Positions 9,879 through 23,500 of a stretch of 64,000 nt of DNA are shown here, one piece after another. Both the position numbers and the translations under genes were made by a program. The DNA is from Adineta ricciae (lineage: Eukaryota > Rotifera > Eurotatoria > Adinetida > Adinetidae): contig CAJNOJ010000344.1 in assembly GCA_905250025.1 (NCBI GenBank), positions 36,427-100,426 of the forward strand, written 5' to 3'. Within the stretch, counting starts at the first letter, position 1. Each line of letters begins with the position of its first letter. The notes under the pieces were generated by a model that saw only the letters and a list, made by a program, of their open reading frames with translations, was not told the origin of the DNA and did not search any database.

Positions 9879-11013
9879 TTAAATACTATATGTTCTGCCA
9901 TCGTATCGACGAACGAATATGTCAGGAATAGGAATATATTTGCTTCGAATATAATCTGCAAAACCTTTTCCCAAGGAATCAAGAATAATGCATGAACTAA
10001 CACTACGTCCGAGAATGCCGCAGACAACAAAATGAACTGCATAAATATGAGGTATTTGTACTCGTTCAGTAAAATATCATTGTTTCCAATCATCTACAAT
10101 TAATATTTGTAATCGTTGTCGAGTGAAATAAGTATGAAGCCATTCGTATTCATCTTCTTCGTAAACGAAAAGTTCTAAATTAATATTCCCACCTTTATCT
10201 CTACTACGATCGCGTGTGCCAGCTTGATGCCAGCCATGTTCAATTTGCCGTCGGTAATAAGCAAATTTTCTATGGCTATTTCTTCCTGTAGCATTCACCG
10301 TCGTTTCGCATTGATGATCACCGATATAGAAAATCGCAAGTTTAGTAATAGCTGGTGGAGAATATTCTTTTGTTCCAGTGACACGTATGTAATTCGAACT
10401 TTCCTGTGTAATCCTAAGGTTTGTTAGACCTGCTTTCATGTCGCTATTCATGTAACAGCTGACATTTTACCATACCGACTCCATTGAGAAATTCGTGTTT
10501 CGCAATCACACAACTACTGTCATAGGCAATTTCCACAATTGGTAAATCAACATCGATCAGTTTTTCCAATAGGATATCGATCGAAATCACAAAAATTACA
10601 TCCAATAATATAGCTTGAACATTCAATTAAATGACCGGCAAGATTGCCGAAATCTATTTCATTCCAACCGTGCCATCATCAAGCGGCCAAGTCAACCACT
10701 GGTGATGCATCGGCTGCTCGTCCACAAATAACTGTATCACAATTGAAACAATACGTCGAGCTAATCCGGATGGATTCCAATCACTGCCATTGATAACCAC
10801 TTCAAGTGAAATCAAGTCACATCATTACTGAACAATAATGAATTTTCTCACTTTGCTGTGTTTTGCTGAAACGACGTCTAACGTTTGTATAATTCCATTT
10901 TCCGCAGTTTTCTTCCAATCAGAATATTGACCCGCTCGATGTACTTGCGCATTCGACGCCAAATTCAATTCAGCCAGACCCAAGATCAAAATAAGAACCA
11001 CTAACATTACCAA
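9879..11013 (-). pseudogene. AtuA/DUF1446 family pseudogene, copy 2
   Basis: Same relic as 6385-7240 but with different damage. It keeps the segment LPIVEIAYDSSCVIAKHEF that copy 1 lost, and has a longer open stretch (10077-10451) containing SPPAITKLAIFYIGD and RDRSRDKGGNINLELF. After the TGA it shares with copy 1, the same frame runs on through AVHFVVCGILGRSVSSC, LDSLGKGFADYIRSKYIPIP and a stop at 9879-9881, the typical AtuA C-terminus. It lacks the AGAFLAD part kept by copy 1. An open stretch at 10825-11013 begins with a signal-like helix that I cannot assign to AtuA. Confidence 0.7.
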
Positions 11014-11377
11014 AACGTATAGGACGTTTCTGTGCTTGTGAGGTCATGTTTTGGAATAATAAATCTCATTCACTTTATTTTTTTCGGAAGAGAGAACAAT
11101 ATAGAAAGAAAAATTTCTTCAACCGTATGAGGTTTCTATTTCACCCTATGACCGATATGGTCACTAAGTTATCTGTTTTTCTCTGCTGTATGTTCATGTT
11201 GGCGTTTCATGTTGATTGTTTTCCCTTTGATGTACTTCTTTTTTAGTACCGACTTCTTTGTCTTTGACAAAGGAAAAAGATCGTGTTTGTTATGATTTTT
11301 TTTCTTTATTCTCAATAAATATGAAACTTAAATAGTTTAACAAAATTACAGAACGAAAGCTATTAAGTTTAAAAATA

Positions 11378-12337
11378 ATGAATAGAAGCGGCCAACTAAC
11401 AATTACTTCGATCATCATTATTATTGGGTTTGCCGTGTTTTATGTCAACTATACCATCCATGGTGGTTTGAAAGTATTCAGTAATACTGTAGCAAAGAAC
11501 AGAGTAGGATTTGGTGGATTTGGTGCAGGTGTTGTAGTTGTCGAAGGAAACAAGAAGGATTTCGTAACGATGGTTCAACGGACGATGTTTACTCTTAATA
11601 CTCAAGGATACATACCGATGCCCGATACAATCAAACGCGTCTGGATCGATGTTGGATCGCATGCTGGAACGTTCTTAGCTGGGGATTCGGTTTACTCAGC
11701 CGTTTATTGGCCTAGCCGGACGTCGAAAAATCTCAGGGATGAGTTTAGAGAAGCCACCGACATCATGACTATTGCTATCGACCCTAATGCCAGATTTTAC
11801 GATGGACTATCGAAAATTCCTCGAGTTGTAGCAATTATCGCCGCTGTTTATACGGGTGCAGGTACGCAACTGTTCTATGAGTACCCTGTTGACGGTTGCA
11901 GTAGTTTACTCGAGCCAAATGCTGAACTTGATGTGAGTTATTTTGCTGGTAAATGGCTGACAGGGTGTCATCAAGTAAAACAAATGACTGGTGTTTCTAC
12001 GGTACGTTTGGAGACAATTTTGTCGCTGATTGATCCTCGTTTAGATATTCAACTATTAAAGATCGACGCGCAAGGTGCCGACTTAGAAGTTGCTCAAAGC
12101 GGTGGAGAGCAACTGAAACGAGTAGGAAAAATTATTATCGAAACGCAAAAAAAAGTGTCCACGAACAACAAGACAAGCAACATGTTATATAAAAACCAGG
12201 TTTCTGCTGCTCATAGTGTAAAATGGATGGCTGACAACGGTTTCATATTTGACGAAAAGCAATCGTTTGCAAACAATGAGGAAATTAAAGAATATAATTA
12301 TGTGTTCAATAACCGCTATCGCAACGATACGTCATAA
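11378..12337 (+). CDS. FkbM-like methyltransferase, membrane-anchored, full copy
   Basis: Encodes 319 residues, intronless. A signal-anchor helix spans about residues 7-27 with the catalytic region after it, as in a Golgi/ER type II protein. SAM-binding motif I is VWIDVGSHAG (about 88-97); a second acidic site is IDPNARFYDG. The LLKIDAQGADLEVAQSG segment and following KIIIETQ strand are the FkbM family signature. FkbM-type enzymes O-methylate sugars or polyketides in bacteria; the substrate here is unknown. Animals have few such genes, so bacterial ancestry is possible but not shown. It is preceded by TTTAAAAATA and followed by AATAAAAATAAA signals near 12420. Confidence 0.8.
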   Translation: MNRSGQLTITSIIIIIGFAVFYVNYTIHGGLKVFSNTVAKNRVGFGGFGAGVVVVEGNKKDFVTMVQRTMFTLNTQGYIPMPDTIKRVWIDVGSHAGTFLAGDSVYSAVYWPSRTSKNLRDEFREATDIMTIAIDPNARFYDGLSKIPRVVAIIAAVYTGAGTQLFYEYPVDGCSSLLEPNAELDVSYFAGKWLTGCHQVKQMTGVSTVRLETILSLIDPRLDIQLLKIDAQGADLEVAQSGGEQLKRVGKIIIETQKKVSTNNKTSNMLYKNQVSAAHSVKWMADNGFIFDEKQSFANNEEIKEYNYVFNNRYRNDTS

Positions 12338-12785
12338 ACTTTTGTCTCGTTCTATTTCATATTTATTCTCTTTGTAGAAAGGTTTTCTTTTCAGTTCTGC
12401 ATTACTCTTCAAACAAAACAATAAAAATAAAAAGTTACTTTACATCAACAAATAGTGCAATAGTACCAGAGAAGTGATTAGTAAGAAACTGCGATAAAGA
12501 ATCGAACATTTACTTCTTCGTCGATCTATGGCATAATACTCAACATGAGGGTGCCTTTATTGAAAACTACAATGTATTTAATATTAAATAGCGATGATCG
12601 TTGGATTTCCTTAGAAATAGAGATTGTCTCCACGTATTAGAACAATGTAGAACAAAGTATAATAAACTCGAATGGAATTTTTTCTAAATATGTTTATTTT
12701 GATACTGTCATAGAAAATGATGCATACTTTATTCTTTCGGTATAATAATAATCGATGAAAATTATTCTTGAAAAAAAGCATGCAT
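12338..12785. other. Intergenic, no gene seen
   Basis: AT-rich spacer between convergent genes. It contains possible poly(A) signals for the methyltransferase (near 12420) and nothing else that I can support. Confidence 0.5.
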
Positions 12786-13142
12786 CTACTGTTTCTTTTC
12801 GCCAGATTTGATTTCTTTGTCAGTGACGACGAAGACCCAATCAGTAATACGACCTTTAACACCAGCAAACGGTGCTTTCAATTCTAATTTACTTCCATTG
12901 GCTTTCGTCACTTCAAGGCGTTCGATAACTTCGATTATATTATGAGTTGGTCGAGTAACGAGGCGTTGATAAAGATAACGTCGTTGACCTTTGGCTACGT
13001 CCTGTTCCACACGCGTTTGTTTTATTTCTCCGTGCACATCTGGAATACCAGCGTAGATAACTACAGCATGAATATCACCCTCCGAATCATTCTGAATCGC
13101 ACAAGCGTATACTTTATTATTATCACTTGCTTGGGTCGACAT
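12786..13142 (-). CDS. Small conserved-looking protein, unknown
   Basis: Encodes 118 residues, soluble, mixed alpha/beta: MSTQASDNNKVYACAIQN, HAVVIYAGIPD, RLVTRPTHNIIEVIERLEV, ending in a charged tail (KSGEKKQ). No signal peptide or helix anchor. The balanced composition and strong start context support a real gene. I do not recognise the family. It is divergent from the aminopeptidase gene, with about 600 bp of shared upstream DNA. Confidence 0.6.
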   Translation of the reverse strand: MSTQASDNNKVYACAIQNDSEGDIHAVVIYAGIPDVHGEIKQTRVEQDVAKGQRRYLYQRLVTRPTHNIIEVIERLEVTKANGSKLELKAPFAGVKGRITDWVFVVTDKEIKSGEKKQ

Positions 13143-13750
13143 TTTTGTGTTAATGATTGATCAAAACTACCTTCGATCAACGAATATTAATCGATGCGTG
13201 ACCATGAAAAGAGAGAGACAGATAGAAGATGAGTACAATGACAACATCCAATAAAAAAAGCCATTTTCAATATGGATGAACAATGTTCATATTTTTATCA
13301 GAAAGTTTGAATTAAAAGTTTGTCAATTCGAAATTGCTTAGTAGAATAGATTACTTTCTAAAAACAAAAAACAGATGTCGTAACTATACAAATATTGACG
13401 AAGTAAATACGATTTTAAAACATTCACTCTCGTATCTTGAACTAAGGCAACATCATACAATAAACTCATAAATTTTCTTTTATTTCGATGTTCGAACAAA
13501 GAATTGTGCATTGTAATAGTGATGACGCACAGGTAAAGATAAGAAAATTCTAATTGACTTGATTTATATCAGTTCTGATTCAATACAAAAGCGCATATAG
13601 AGAGAAGCGTCTTTTCATTGTATACCCATTGTAAATCAACAGAAAGGTTAGTGACGACGATATCTTTCGCTTATATTTACTAAGATTAACTGTTTGGTTT
13701 CATCGATAAGACGACTGAAATTACTCTTTTCACTGAAACACAACTTTTAG
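13143..13750. other. Divergent promoter region
   Basis: About 600 bp between the small minus-strand gene and the aminopeptidase start. It is AT-rich, with no ORF of note. It should hold both promoters, but I cannot name a specific element. Confidence 0.4.
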
Positions 13751-16700
13751 ATGTCGAAACGTTACTTAGAGGATTCTGCAGATGAAAGCACTTCGACAAG
13801 TGCCTATCGAATATCAAAGAAGATCTTTTGGCCTGTCCTAGCCGGAACGGCAGCCATCGTTATTGTTCTTCTCGTATTAACGATTTATTTTGGTGTGAAT
13901 CAAAAGCGTTCGAGCAATGTTGACAACGAAATACGTACAACGTTAACCAGCACTTCATTCGGAACAACCACGACAACATCTTCGCCACCAGTCGTGCGTA
14001 TACCGACTAGTTTACAACAACAACTCTACCAACTGACTATTGAACCCAATTTAGATCACGAGAGCTTCACGGGTAAACATAAAATTCAATCGAAATCCTT
14101 ATCGATTTAGCATATGCTTGTTATGTAGGTAAACTTTTCTTTACGTTCAAATGTATCGAACCGACAAACCAACTCTTTCTTCACTTGATAAATTTAAATC
14201 TTACTACTTCATCTATAAAAATTGTCAATTCGACCTCTGGCTCCACGCCGATATTTGTGTCATTGGTATATGACAGCTACAATGAATTCGCAATAATGAA
14301 TTTTTCGTCGAACTTCCAATTGGAGTATACTTACACTATTTCTATAGTGTACACCGGTGTTATCAATCGTGATTTAAACGGTCTGTACTTAAGTGATTAT
14401 ATTGATGCCAATGGACAAGACCGTGTCTTCATGACTTCACAAATGGAACCGACTCACGCACGACGAGTTCTTCCATGTATTGATGAGCCCGCACGGAAAG
14501 CGAGTTTTCAGATTAGTATTCAGCATGATTCAACATATACTGTCTGGTCTAATGCAGAAGTTGAACGAGTTGACACATTAAAAGATGGTCAACTCGTGTC
14601 GCACTTTCATCGAACATTAAACATGTCAACATTTCTTTTAGCAATGATTATGGCTCCATCGTCTGACTTTTCGTGTCGACCGTATCGTACGATTAACTCT
14701 ACAGGCATCAGATCGAGAGTATGTGGACGTGTAGATATTCTTCCACAATTAGCATATGCTGATGAAGTGGCCTATGACGTTGTGGAGTTTTTCAATAACT
14801 ACTTTGGCATCGACTATCCGCTGACGAAAATCGAACACTTCGCTGTTCCTGATTTTACTGGTGGAGCAATGGAGAATTACGGTAACGATTATTTTTATCG
14901 ATCGTTCCATGAGTATTTTTCCTTTCTTAGGTTTGCTAATATACAATGAAGTGGGATTGTTTTTCGACGAGAAAACCGTGCCTGCATCATTGAAACAGAG
15001 TATAACTACATTAATTGCTCACGAGGTAGCTCATCAATGGTTTGGTAATTTAGTTTCACCTTCTTGGTGGGGTGATTTGTAAGTTTGAATATTTGTTGCA
15101 TTTATTCCCGTTGATCCTTTACGTTTCGCAGGTGGTTGAAAGAAGGCTTTGCCAGTTATATGGAAACGTTAGCCGCTGATGCTGTTCAACCGACATGGAA
15201 ACAACAAGAACAATTCGTTGTTGACAAGATCTTCGACTTCATGGAAGCAGACTCATTGCCAACATCACGGCCAATTAGTATTGAGTCTACCAATCCAGAT
15301 GATATATTTCAATTGTACGATTCGATCACTTATAGTAAAGGAGCATCTGTCATTCGTATGATGTCGATGTTTTTGGGTGCAGAAATATTTCAACGTGGTA
15401 TTCAAGAATATTTGAAAAAGTATAGCTATAGTTCAGCAACACAGGAAAATCTATGGACGTCATTGAGTGAAGCTAAGAATAATACTATCAAAGTTGCGGA
15501 AATCATGAATGGATGGATACGACAAGCTGGTTATCCCGTTGTGGAAGTGAATCGAATTAACGACTTCAGCGGTACTCGAATAGTTATTAGTCAACGACCG
15601 TTCAATCTCTTGTCATCAACAATTACACAGCAGAAATGGTGGATTCCATTCAAATACGTACAACAATCATTGAACAAAGTAGATTTCCATATATATTTAT
15701 CTACGGCATTTAGCATTCTTTCTCTATCTAGGAATTATCGGAAAGCGAACTTTTCTGGTTGAATGATACAAGTCAAGAATTGAATACCAGTATAGCAAGT
15801 ACAAATTGGATCTTGGCGAACCCAGGTTATCTCGGTATTTATCGAACAAAGTATGATGCACACAATTTTCGTTTAATTATCAATCAACTTCACGCAGATC
15901 ATACGCGCATTCCAAATATTAATCGTGGCGCTTTAATCGATGATACCTTTGCGCTTTCACGTGCAGGTTTAATCAACGCAACGGATGCCTATGAGTTAAT
16001 CCGGTATCTCAAACGAGAAACAGACTATGTCCCGTGGATAGCAGCACTTTCTTCTATGCGTCAACAGGAAGAATTACTTTCCAACCAGAACATTCTGGTG
16101 GATGCGCAAACTTATTTCCTCGAACTCATTCTTCCAATTTACAATCGAATTGGATGGATGTCAATCGATTCTACTACAGATTGGCTCCAAGTCCTTTTAC
16201 AACCAGATATTGTTTCAGCGGTTTGCCATTATCGTCATTCGGCGTGTATTGAAGCAGCACGTAGTGCTTATCGCCGATGGTATTTAAATCCGAGCCTCAA
16301 CGAAATTCCTCCAGATCTTCGTTCGACTGTTTATTGTACGGTCGTTCGCGAAGGTTCAAAATCTGTCTTCGACTTCTTCTGGACTCGTCTCGCACAAGAA
16401 ACAGTGGCGAGTGAAACATTAAATCTTCTTCGAGGACTTGCTTGTGTCGAAAATCCATCGTTGGTTATTTGGTTTCTTGATCAACATCTGACGAATGATT
16501 CGATAATTCGTGATCAAGATATTCTTTGGTCAGTTGTGAATGTCGCTCGTTCAGCACGAGTCAATCAAATCGCTTGGAACTGGATTCGTGATAATTGGTC
16601 GAGACTTTTTCAAAAATGGGGTAAGATAGAGAGCGATTTGGGAGATGTTATCGAAGCTGCATCAAGTCGGTTTGTTACTACTCGACAACAAGATGAATTC

Positions 16701-19700
16701 CAAACATTTGCCGACTCAATTCCTGATAAAGGTAAACAATGACGATTGTTTTTTTGTCCTTGAAAGTGTTTGTTTTTTCTTCTGAATTCATTCAGGCACA
16801 GCCTCTCGTCAATTTCAATTATCTACGGATCGAATTCGTGCAAATGTTGAATGGAATATCAAAAATCTCGGTTCGATCGTTGCATATTTTCGTTCCAACA
16901 ACCAATCTACAGTTATCAATTATCGCCTACCGTCGGATATTAGGCCCATTCATTATGATCTTTTCGTTAAACCTTATTTGAACATCACTAATGATAATAT
17001 TCGTTCATCTACCTTCGATGGACGAGTTAGTATCCAACTAAACGTATCTCATCCGACCAACCAGATTATTTTACACAAACGTTTTATCGAAATCAAAGAT
17101 CCAGTGGAAATTACTGGTTCTGTATCTGTTGTTTCCACGAGTTTTAACGAAGATCTGGATTTTTTTACGATCGTACTCAATCGAACACTTCAAATCAATG
17201 AGCAACCAACTCTAAGAATAAATTACATCGGTGAATTACGAAGCGACACCAATGGTTTTTATCTTAGCTCATACGTACGATCATCCGATAAAGTTCGACG
17301 ATATCTAGTTGCATCACAGATGGAACCGATCGCAGCACGACGAGCTCTCCCATGTTTCGACGAGCCAATGTTCAAAGCTACATTTACGGTCACCGTCGAA
17401 CACGAACAACAGTATCGAGTATGGAGCAATATGCCGATTCGAAATAGTAGCAATCAATTGAATGGTTGGACGTCGACGCAATTTGAAAAAACAGTGCCGA
17501 TGTGTTCGTATCTGTTGGCATTAGTTGTTGCTGATTTTGAATGTATTACACAAAACAATACAGGATTCTATAGAAATATCACGACCAATGTATGTGCACA
17601 AACCGAAAAGAAAGAATCGTTAAGTTATGCACTCGAAATTGCCGCGAAGAGTATTCACGATTTTGAAGAACAATATCAAATCAGCTATCCTATATCCAAA
17701 TGTGATCATATCGCTATACCTGACTTCGATGCTGGTAAATAGGCATATAAGAAATTCTTTGTTGAATGCTTTTCGATTGTTTTAGGTGCAATGGAGAATT
17801 TCGGCTGCATTCTTTATCGAGAAACACGACTCTTCTATAACAATCGAACATCGTCATCATCTAATAAACAAAATGTTGCTGCCGTCATTGCACATGAAGT
17901 AAACTAAATTTGTATTCCAGTTTCTATTTTTGCAACTCGATTCTGTTTCGTAGCTTGCTCATCAATGGTTCGGTAACCTTGTTTCACCGGCATGGTGGAA
18001 TGATTTATGGTTGAATGAAGGCTTTGCCAAATGGATGGAATTTGTAGGAACGAACAAGATTCATCCAGAATGGGATTTATTTCAGCAATTTATTATTCAA
18101 CGATGGCTTGCAGTTATGCAAGATGATTCCATATCGTTCTCTCATCCAGTCAATATGAAGCTGACACGAAATGAAGAATTAACCGGTATATTCGACACCA
18201 TCACCTATTCCAAAGGTTCATCATTACTTCGAATGATGAGTAATTTCATGTCCGATGCCACGTTCAATAAAGGTGTGACAAGATACCTTCGACATCATCT
18301 ATATTCGACAGCAACACAAACTGATCTTTGGCAAGCATTAGGCGAACAAATGTCCGAAGATAACATCCAATTACCAAATAATACCACACTAGATACGATC
18401 ATGAATACATGGACCAATCAATTAGGTTATCCATACGTCGATGTGACATGTGATTACACTACGGGAAGAGTGACCGTCAAACAACACCAATTCCTATTTG
18501 ACCCCAAAGCACAACCACCTCAATCACCGTACAAATATCTTTGGTACATTCCATTACAATTCAAATCTGCATCTGCATCTGTATCGGATCTAACTTGGTT
18601 TCATCAAGAACGAATGAATGTGACGCTGAATATCAGTGTACAAGCCAATCAATGGATCTTAGCCAATCCAAATTTACTGGGCTTTTTTCGTACGAATTAT
18701 GATCGACAGAATTGGATGTTGATTCGAGAGCAGTTGAAATCGAATCATAAAAGTTTTACTGTAATAGAGAGAGCAGGCTTGATCGACGATGCATTCAATT
18801 TAGCACGAGCAAGTGAGTTACTAAAGTAATTTCTTCCATTAATCATCATTCATCTTTCTAGACATTTTGGAAACGTCACTGGTACTTGATCTAATTAATT
18901 ATGTTCAGAATGAAGACGCCTATATCGTTTGGGAGCGTATTGTTAACGGTCTTTCCTATATCGAGCAGATGATCGCATCAAAAAGTTCCAATATTGCGCT
19001 GTACGATCAATATCAATCGTATGTGATCGATCTAATATCTCCCATATACACCAAACTTGGTTGGCAATCGCAAACTTCCAATCAAACTGAACAATGGCTC
19101 GATGGACTCCATCGCGACTTGATTATCTCCATGGCATGTCGACAGAATGTTGACGATTGTATACAGCATGCTCAATCATTATTCAATCAGTGGTTTGATC
19201 AACCCTCGAACAACTCGATTGGAGCAAACTTTCGTTCGGTTGTTTACTGTACAGCTGTTCGTCGTGGTACGCGAGTTCAATTTCAATATCTTCTCAATCA
19301 ATACCAACAATCAAACGATCCGCAAGAAAAGGCGCGAATACAATCTGCATTAGCATGTACACGCGATACTGAATTGATTCGATATTTATTGGAAATTCAC
19401 ATCGATTCGCAATTGAATATTATCCGACCACAAGATGCTCTGTCAGGCATACGAGCGATTTGTCGAAATCTGATTGCGGAAACTGAATGCTGGTCGTTTG
19501 TACGCTCGCGATGGCAACAACTATTTGATCAGTTCGGTGGATCACTAAGTTTTGTTGATCTGATCAAAGACATCACCGCGAGATTCAATACTCGACAACA
19601 ATTGAGCGAATTCGAACAGTTTTTCGAACAAACAGCTGACACAGTAAGTTAATGATATTTTCTGTCTGCATGTTAAGTTCTGTTGTTTTAGAACAACGCG

Positions 19701-20573
19701 CAATTTCAATCGTCAATCGAACGTATCCGTAGTAATATTCAATGGATTGATAAAGCTAAACCGAACTTAGTTGAATGGTTCAATAATCGAACCAATGCTA
19801 TTCGTCTTCCTTTGCATTGGATACCGTCTCACTATGAACTTCATTTTGATTTACAACTCCAAACAGTCTATCCAAACAATGCTCAACCTAATACCCGCTT
19901 TACTGGCTATGCGAGCATTACTGTTAATTGTACTCAACCAACCAATGAATTTCGAATCCATGCAAATAAACTACAAATTACATCCATCACATTAAAACGT
20001 TTGAATACGCCGAATAATCTGATTGTCGACTACACATGGCTATCCGCTTCGGAGATCCTATTCTGTCGGTTACAGGAACGATGCTTGACCAATGAGATAT
20101 ATCAATTCGAAGCCGAATATACAACGGAGTTGAGTCAAGATATGTCGGGTTTCTATTTGAGTCAATATAAAACAACGAATGGAACTATCACACACAATAT
20201 TGCAGCGACGCACATGCAGGTAAAAAGAACTTGAATTTTCCTCTGTATTCTCTTTCCTTTTGATTTGATTGATTCATGTAGCCAACACTAGCACGAACGG
20301 TATTTCCATGTTTTGATGAGCCAGGATTCAAAGCAAAATTTCGAATTTCCATTACACATGATTCAAGTTTTACAGTTGTTCGATCGAATGGTGCAATGCT
20401 CAACGGAGGACAACCTGTTCAGCAGCCTAATGGCCGTTTATTATCTGAATTCGAAGATACACCGCCAATGTCGACTTATCTCGTCGCATTTGTTGTGACT
20501 GATTTCGAATGTGTCTCAGGTACAACTCCCAATAATATTACAGTTAATATTTGTGGACGACCTGATGCAATTC
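13751..20573 (+). CDS. Triple-unit M1 aminopeptidase: N-terminus, units 1-2 and start of unit 3
   Basis: Exons: 13751-14072, 14129-14881, 14931-15078, 15132-15678, 15732-16731, 16796-17734, 17786-17898, 17954-18812, 18862-19643, 19692-20219, 20282-20573 (cut by N). A cytosolic tail, one TM helix (about residues 27-48) and a Thr/Ser stalk lead into unit 1: GAMENYG, HEVAHQWFG zinc motif and KEGFASYME. No stop follows. The splice 16731/16796 leads straight into unit 2 ([16 protein letters not shown] across intron 17899-17953, NEGFAKWME), and the splice 19643/19692 leads into unit 3 (LPLHWIPSHYELHF). With exons 11-15 taken from 26735-29345, the coding length is 8,280 nt, a whole number of codons (about 2,759 residues). 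Family role: zinc exopeptidases removing N-terminal residues from peptides at the cell surface. Confidence 0.85.
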
Positions 20574-20574
20574 N
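20574..20574. other. Assembly junction (single N), jumps back to 14485
   Basis: Sequence after the N matches 14485 onward. The following 6,087 bases re-read 14485-20573 (6,089 bases) with scattered substitutions, and both end at the same gatgcaattc. Confidence 0.85.
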
Positions 20575-23500
20575 GAGCCCGCACGGAAAGCGAGTTTTCA
20601 GATTAGTATTCAGCATGATTCAACATATACTGTCTGGTCTAATGCAGAAGTTGAACGAGTTGACACATTAAAAGATGGTCAACTCGTGTCGCACTTTCAT
20701 CGAACATTAAACATGTCAACATTTCTTTTAGCAATGATTATGGCTCCATCGTCTGACTTTTCGTGTCGGCCGTATCGTACGATTAACTCAACAAGCATCA
20801 GATCGAGAGTATGTGGACGTAAAGACATTCTTCCACAATTAGCATATGCTGATGAAGTGGCCTATGACGTTGTGGAGTTTTTCAATAACTACTTTGGTAT
20901 CGATTATCCACTGACGAAAATCGAACATTTCGCTGTTCCTGATTTTACTGGTGGGGCAATGGAGAATTACGGTAAAGATTATTTTCATCGATTGTTTCAT
21001 GAATACTTTCCCTTTCTTAGGTTTGCTAATATACAATGAAGTGGGATTGTTTTTCGACGAGAAAACGGTGCCTGCATCATTGAAACAGAGTATAACTACA
21101 TTAATTGCTCACGAAGTAGCTCATCAATGGTTTGGTAATTTAGTTTCACCTTCTTGGTGGGGTGATTTGTAAGTTTGGATATTTGTTGCGTTTATTCTCG
21201 TTGATCATTTACGTTTCGTAGGTGGTTGAAAGAAGGTTTTGCTAGTTACATGGAAACGTTAGCCGCTGATGCTGTTCAACCGACATGGAAACAACAAGAA
21301 CAATTTGTTGTTGACAAGATCTTCGACTTCATGGAAGCAGATTCATTGCCAACATCACGACCAATTAGTATTGAGTCTACCAATCCAGATGACATATTTC
21401 AATTGTACGATTCGATCACTTACAGTAAAGGAGCATCTGTCATTCGTATGATGTCGATGTTTTTGGATGCAGAAACATTTCAACGTGGTATTCAAGCATA
21501 TTTGAAAAAGTATAGCTATAGTTCAGCAACACAGGAAAATCTATGGACGTCATTGAGTGAAGCTAAGAATAATACTATCAAAGTTGCAGAAATCATGAAT
21601 GGATGGATACGACAAGCTGGTTATCCCGTTGTGGAAGTGAATCGAATTAACGACGTCAGCGGTACTCGAATAGTTATTAGTCAACGACCGTTCAATCTCT
21701 TGTCGTCAACAATTACACAACAGAAATGGTGGATTCCATTCAAATACGTACAACAATCATTGAACAAAGTAGATTTTCATATATATTTATCTACGGCATT
21801 TAACATTCTTTCTCTATCTAGGAATTGTCGGAAAGTAAACTTTTCTGGTTGAATGACACAAGTCAAGAATTGAATACCAGTATAGCAAGTACAAGTTGGA
21901 TCTTGGCGAACCCAGGTTATCTCGGTATTTATCGAACAAAGTATGATGCACACAATTTTCGTTTAATTATCAATCAACTTCACGCAGACCATACGCGCAT
22001 TCCAAATATTAATCGTGGCGCTTTAATAGATGATACCTTTGCGCTTTCACGTGCAGGTTTAATCAACGCAACGGATGCCTATGAATTAATCCAGTATCTC
22101 AAACGAGAAACAGACTACGTCCCCTGGATAGCAGCACTTTCTTCTATGCGTCAACAGGAAGAATTACTTTCCAACCAGAACATTCTGACGGATGTGCAAA
22201 CTTACTTCCTCGAACTCATTCTTCCAATTTACAATCGAATCGGATGGATGTCAATCGATTCTACTACAGATTGGCTCCAAGTCCTTTTACAACCAGATAT
22301 TGTTTCAGCGGTTTGCCATTATCGTCATTCGGCGTGTATTGAAGCAGCGCGTAGTGCTTATCGCCGATGGTATTTAAATCCGAGCCTCAACGAAATTCCT
22401 CCAGACCTTCGTTCGACTGTTTATTGTACGGTCGTTCGCGAAGGTTCCAAATCTGTCTTCGACTTCTTCTGGACTCGTCTCGCACAAGAAACAGTCGCGA
22501 GTGAAACATTAAATCTTCTTCGAGGACTTGCTTGTGTCGAAAACCCATCGTTGGTTATTTGGTTTCTCGATCAACATCTGGCGAATGATTCGATAATTCG
22601 TGATCAAGATATTCTTTGGTCAGTTGCGAATGTCGCTCGTTCAGCGCGAGTCAATCAAATCGCTTGGAACTGGATTCGTGATAATTGGTCGAGACTTTTT
22701 CAAAAATGGGGTAAGATAGAGAGCGATTTAGGAGATGTTATCGAAGCTGCATCAAGTCGGTTTGTTACTACTCGACAACGAGATGAATTCCAAACATTTG
22801 CCGACTCAATTCCTGATAAAGGTAAACAATAACGATAGTGTTTTGTCCTTGAAAGTCTTTGTTTTTTCTTGTAAATTCATTCAGGCACAGCCTCTCGTCA
22901 ATTTCAATTATCTACGGACCGAATTCGTGCAAATCTTGAATGGAATATAAAAAATCTCGGCTCGATCGTTGCATATTTTCGTTCCAACAACCAATCTACA
23001 GTTATCAGTTATCGTCTACCGTCGGATATTATACCCATTCATTACGATCTTTTCGTTAAACCTTATCTGAACATCACTAATGATAATATTCGTTCATCTA
23101 CCTTCGATGGACGAGTTAGTATCCAACTAAACGTGTCTCATCCGACCAACCAGATTATTTTACACAAGCGTTTTATCGAAATCAAAGGTGCAGTGGAAGT
23201 TACCGGTTCTGCATCTGTTGTTTCCACGAGTTTTAACGAAGATCTGGATTTTTTTACGATCGTACTCAATCGAACACTTCAAATCAATGAGCAACCAACT
23301 CTAAGAATAAATTACATCGGAGAATTACGAAGCGACACCAATGGTTTTTATCTTAGCTCCTACGTACGATCATCCGATAAAACTCGACGATATCTAGTTG
23401 CATCACAGATGGAACCGATCGCAGCACGGCGAGCTCTCCCATGTTTCGACGAGCCAATGTTCAAAGCTACGTTTACGGTCACCGTCGAACACGAACAACA

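Noticed and set aside
14749..14946. Minus-strand ORF opposite aminopeptidase unit 1, repeated at 20839-21036
   Set aside because: Antisense shadow of conserved coding sequence; the repeat only reflects the duplicated segment.
18813..18829. SELLK-stop extension at the end of exon 8 of the aminopeptidase
   Set aside because: It lies in an intron: gtgagt donor at 18813 and ctag acceptor at 18861 restore the frame to RANILE.
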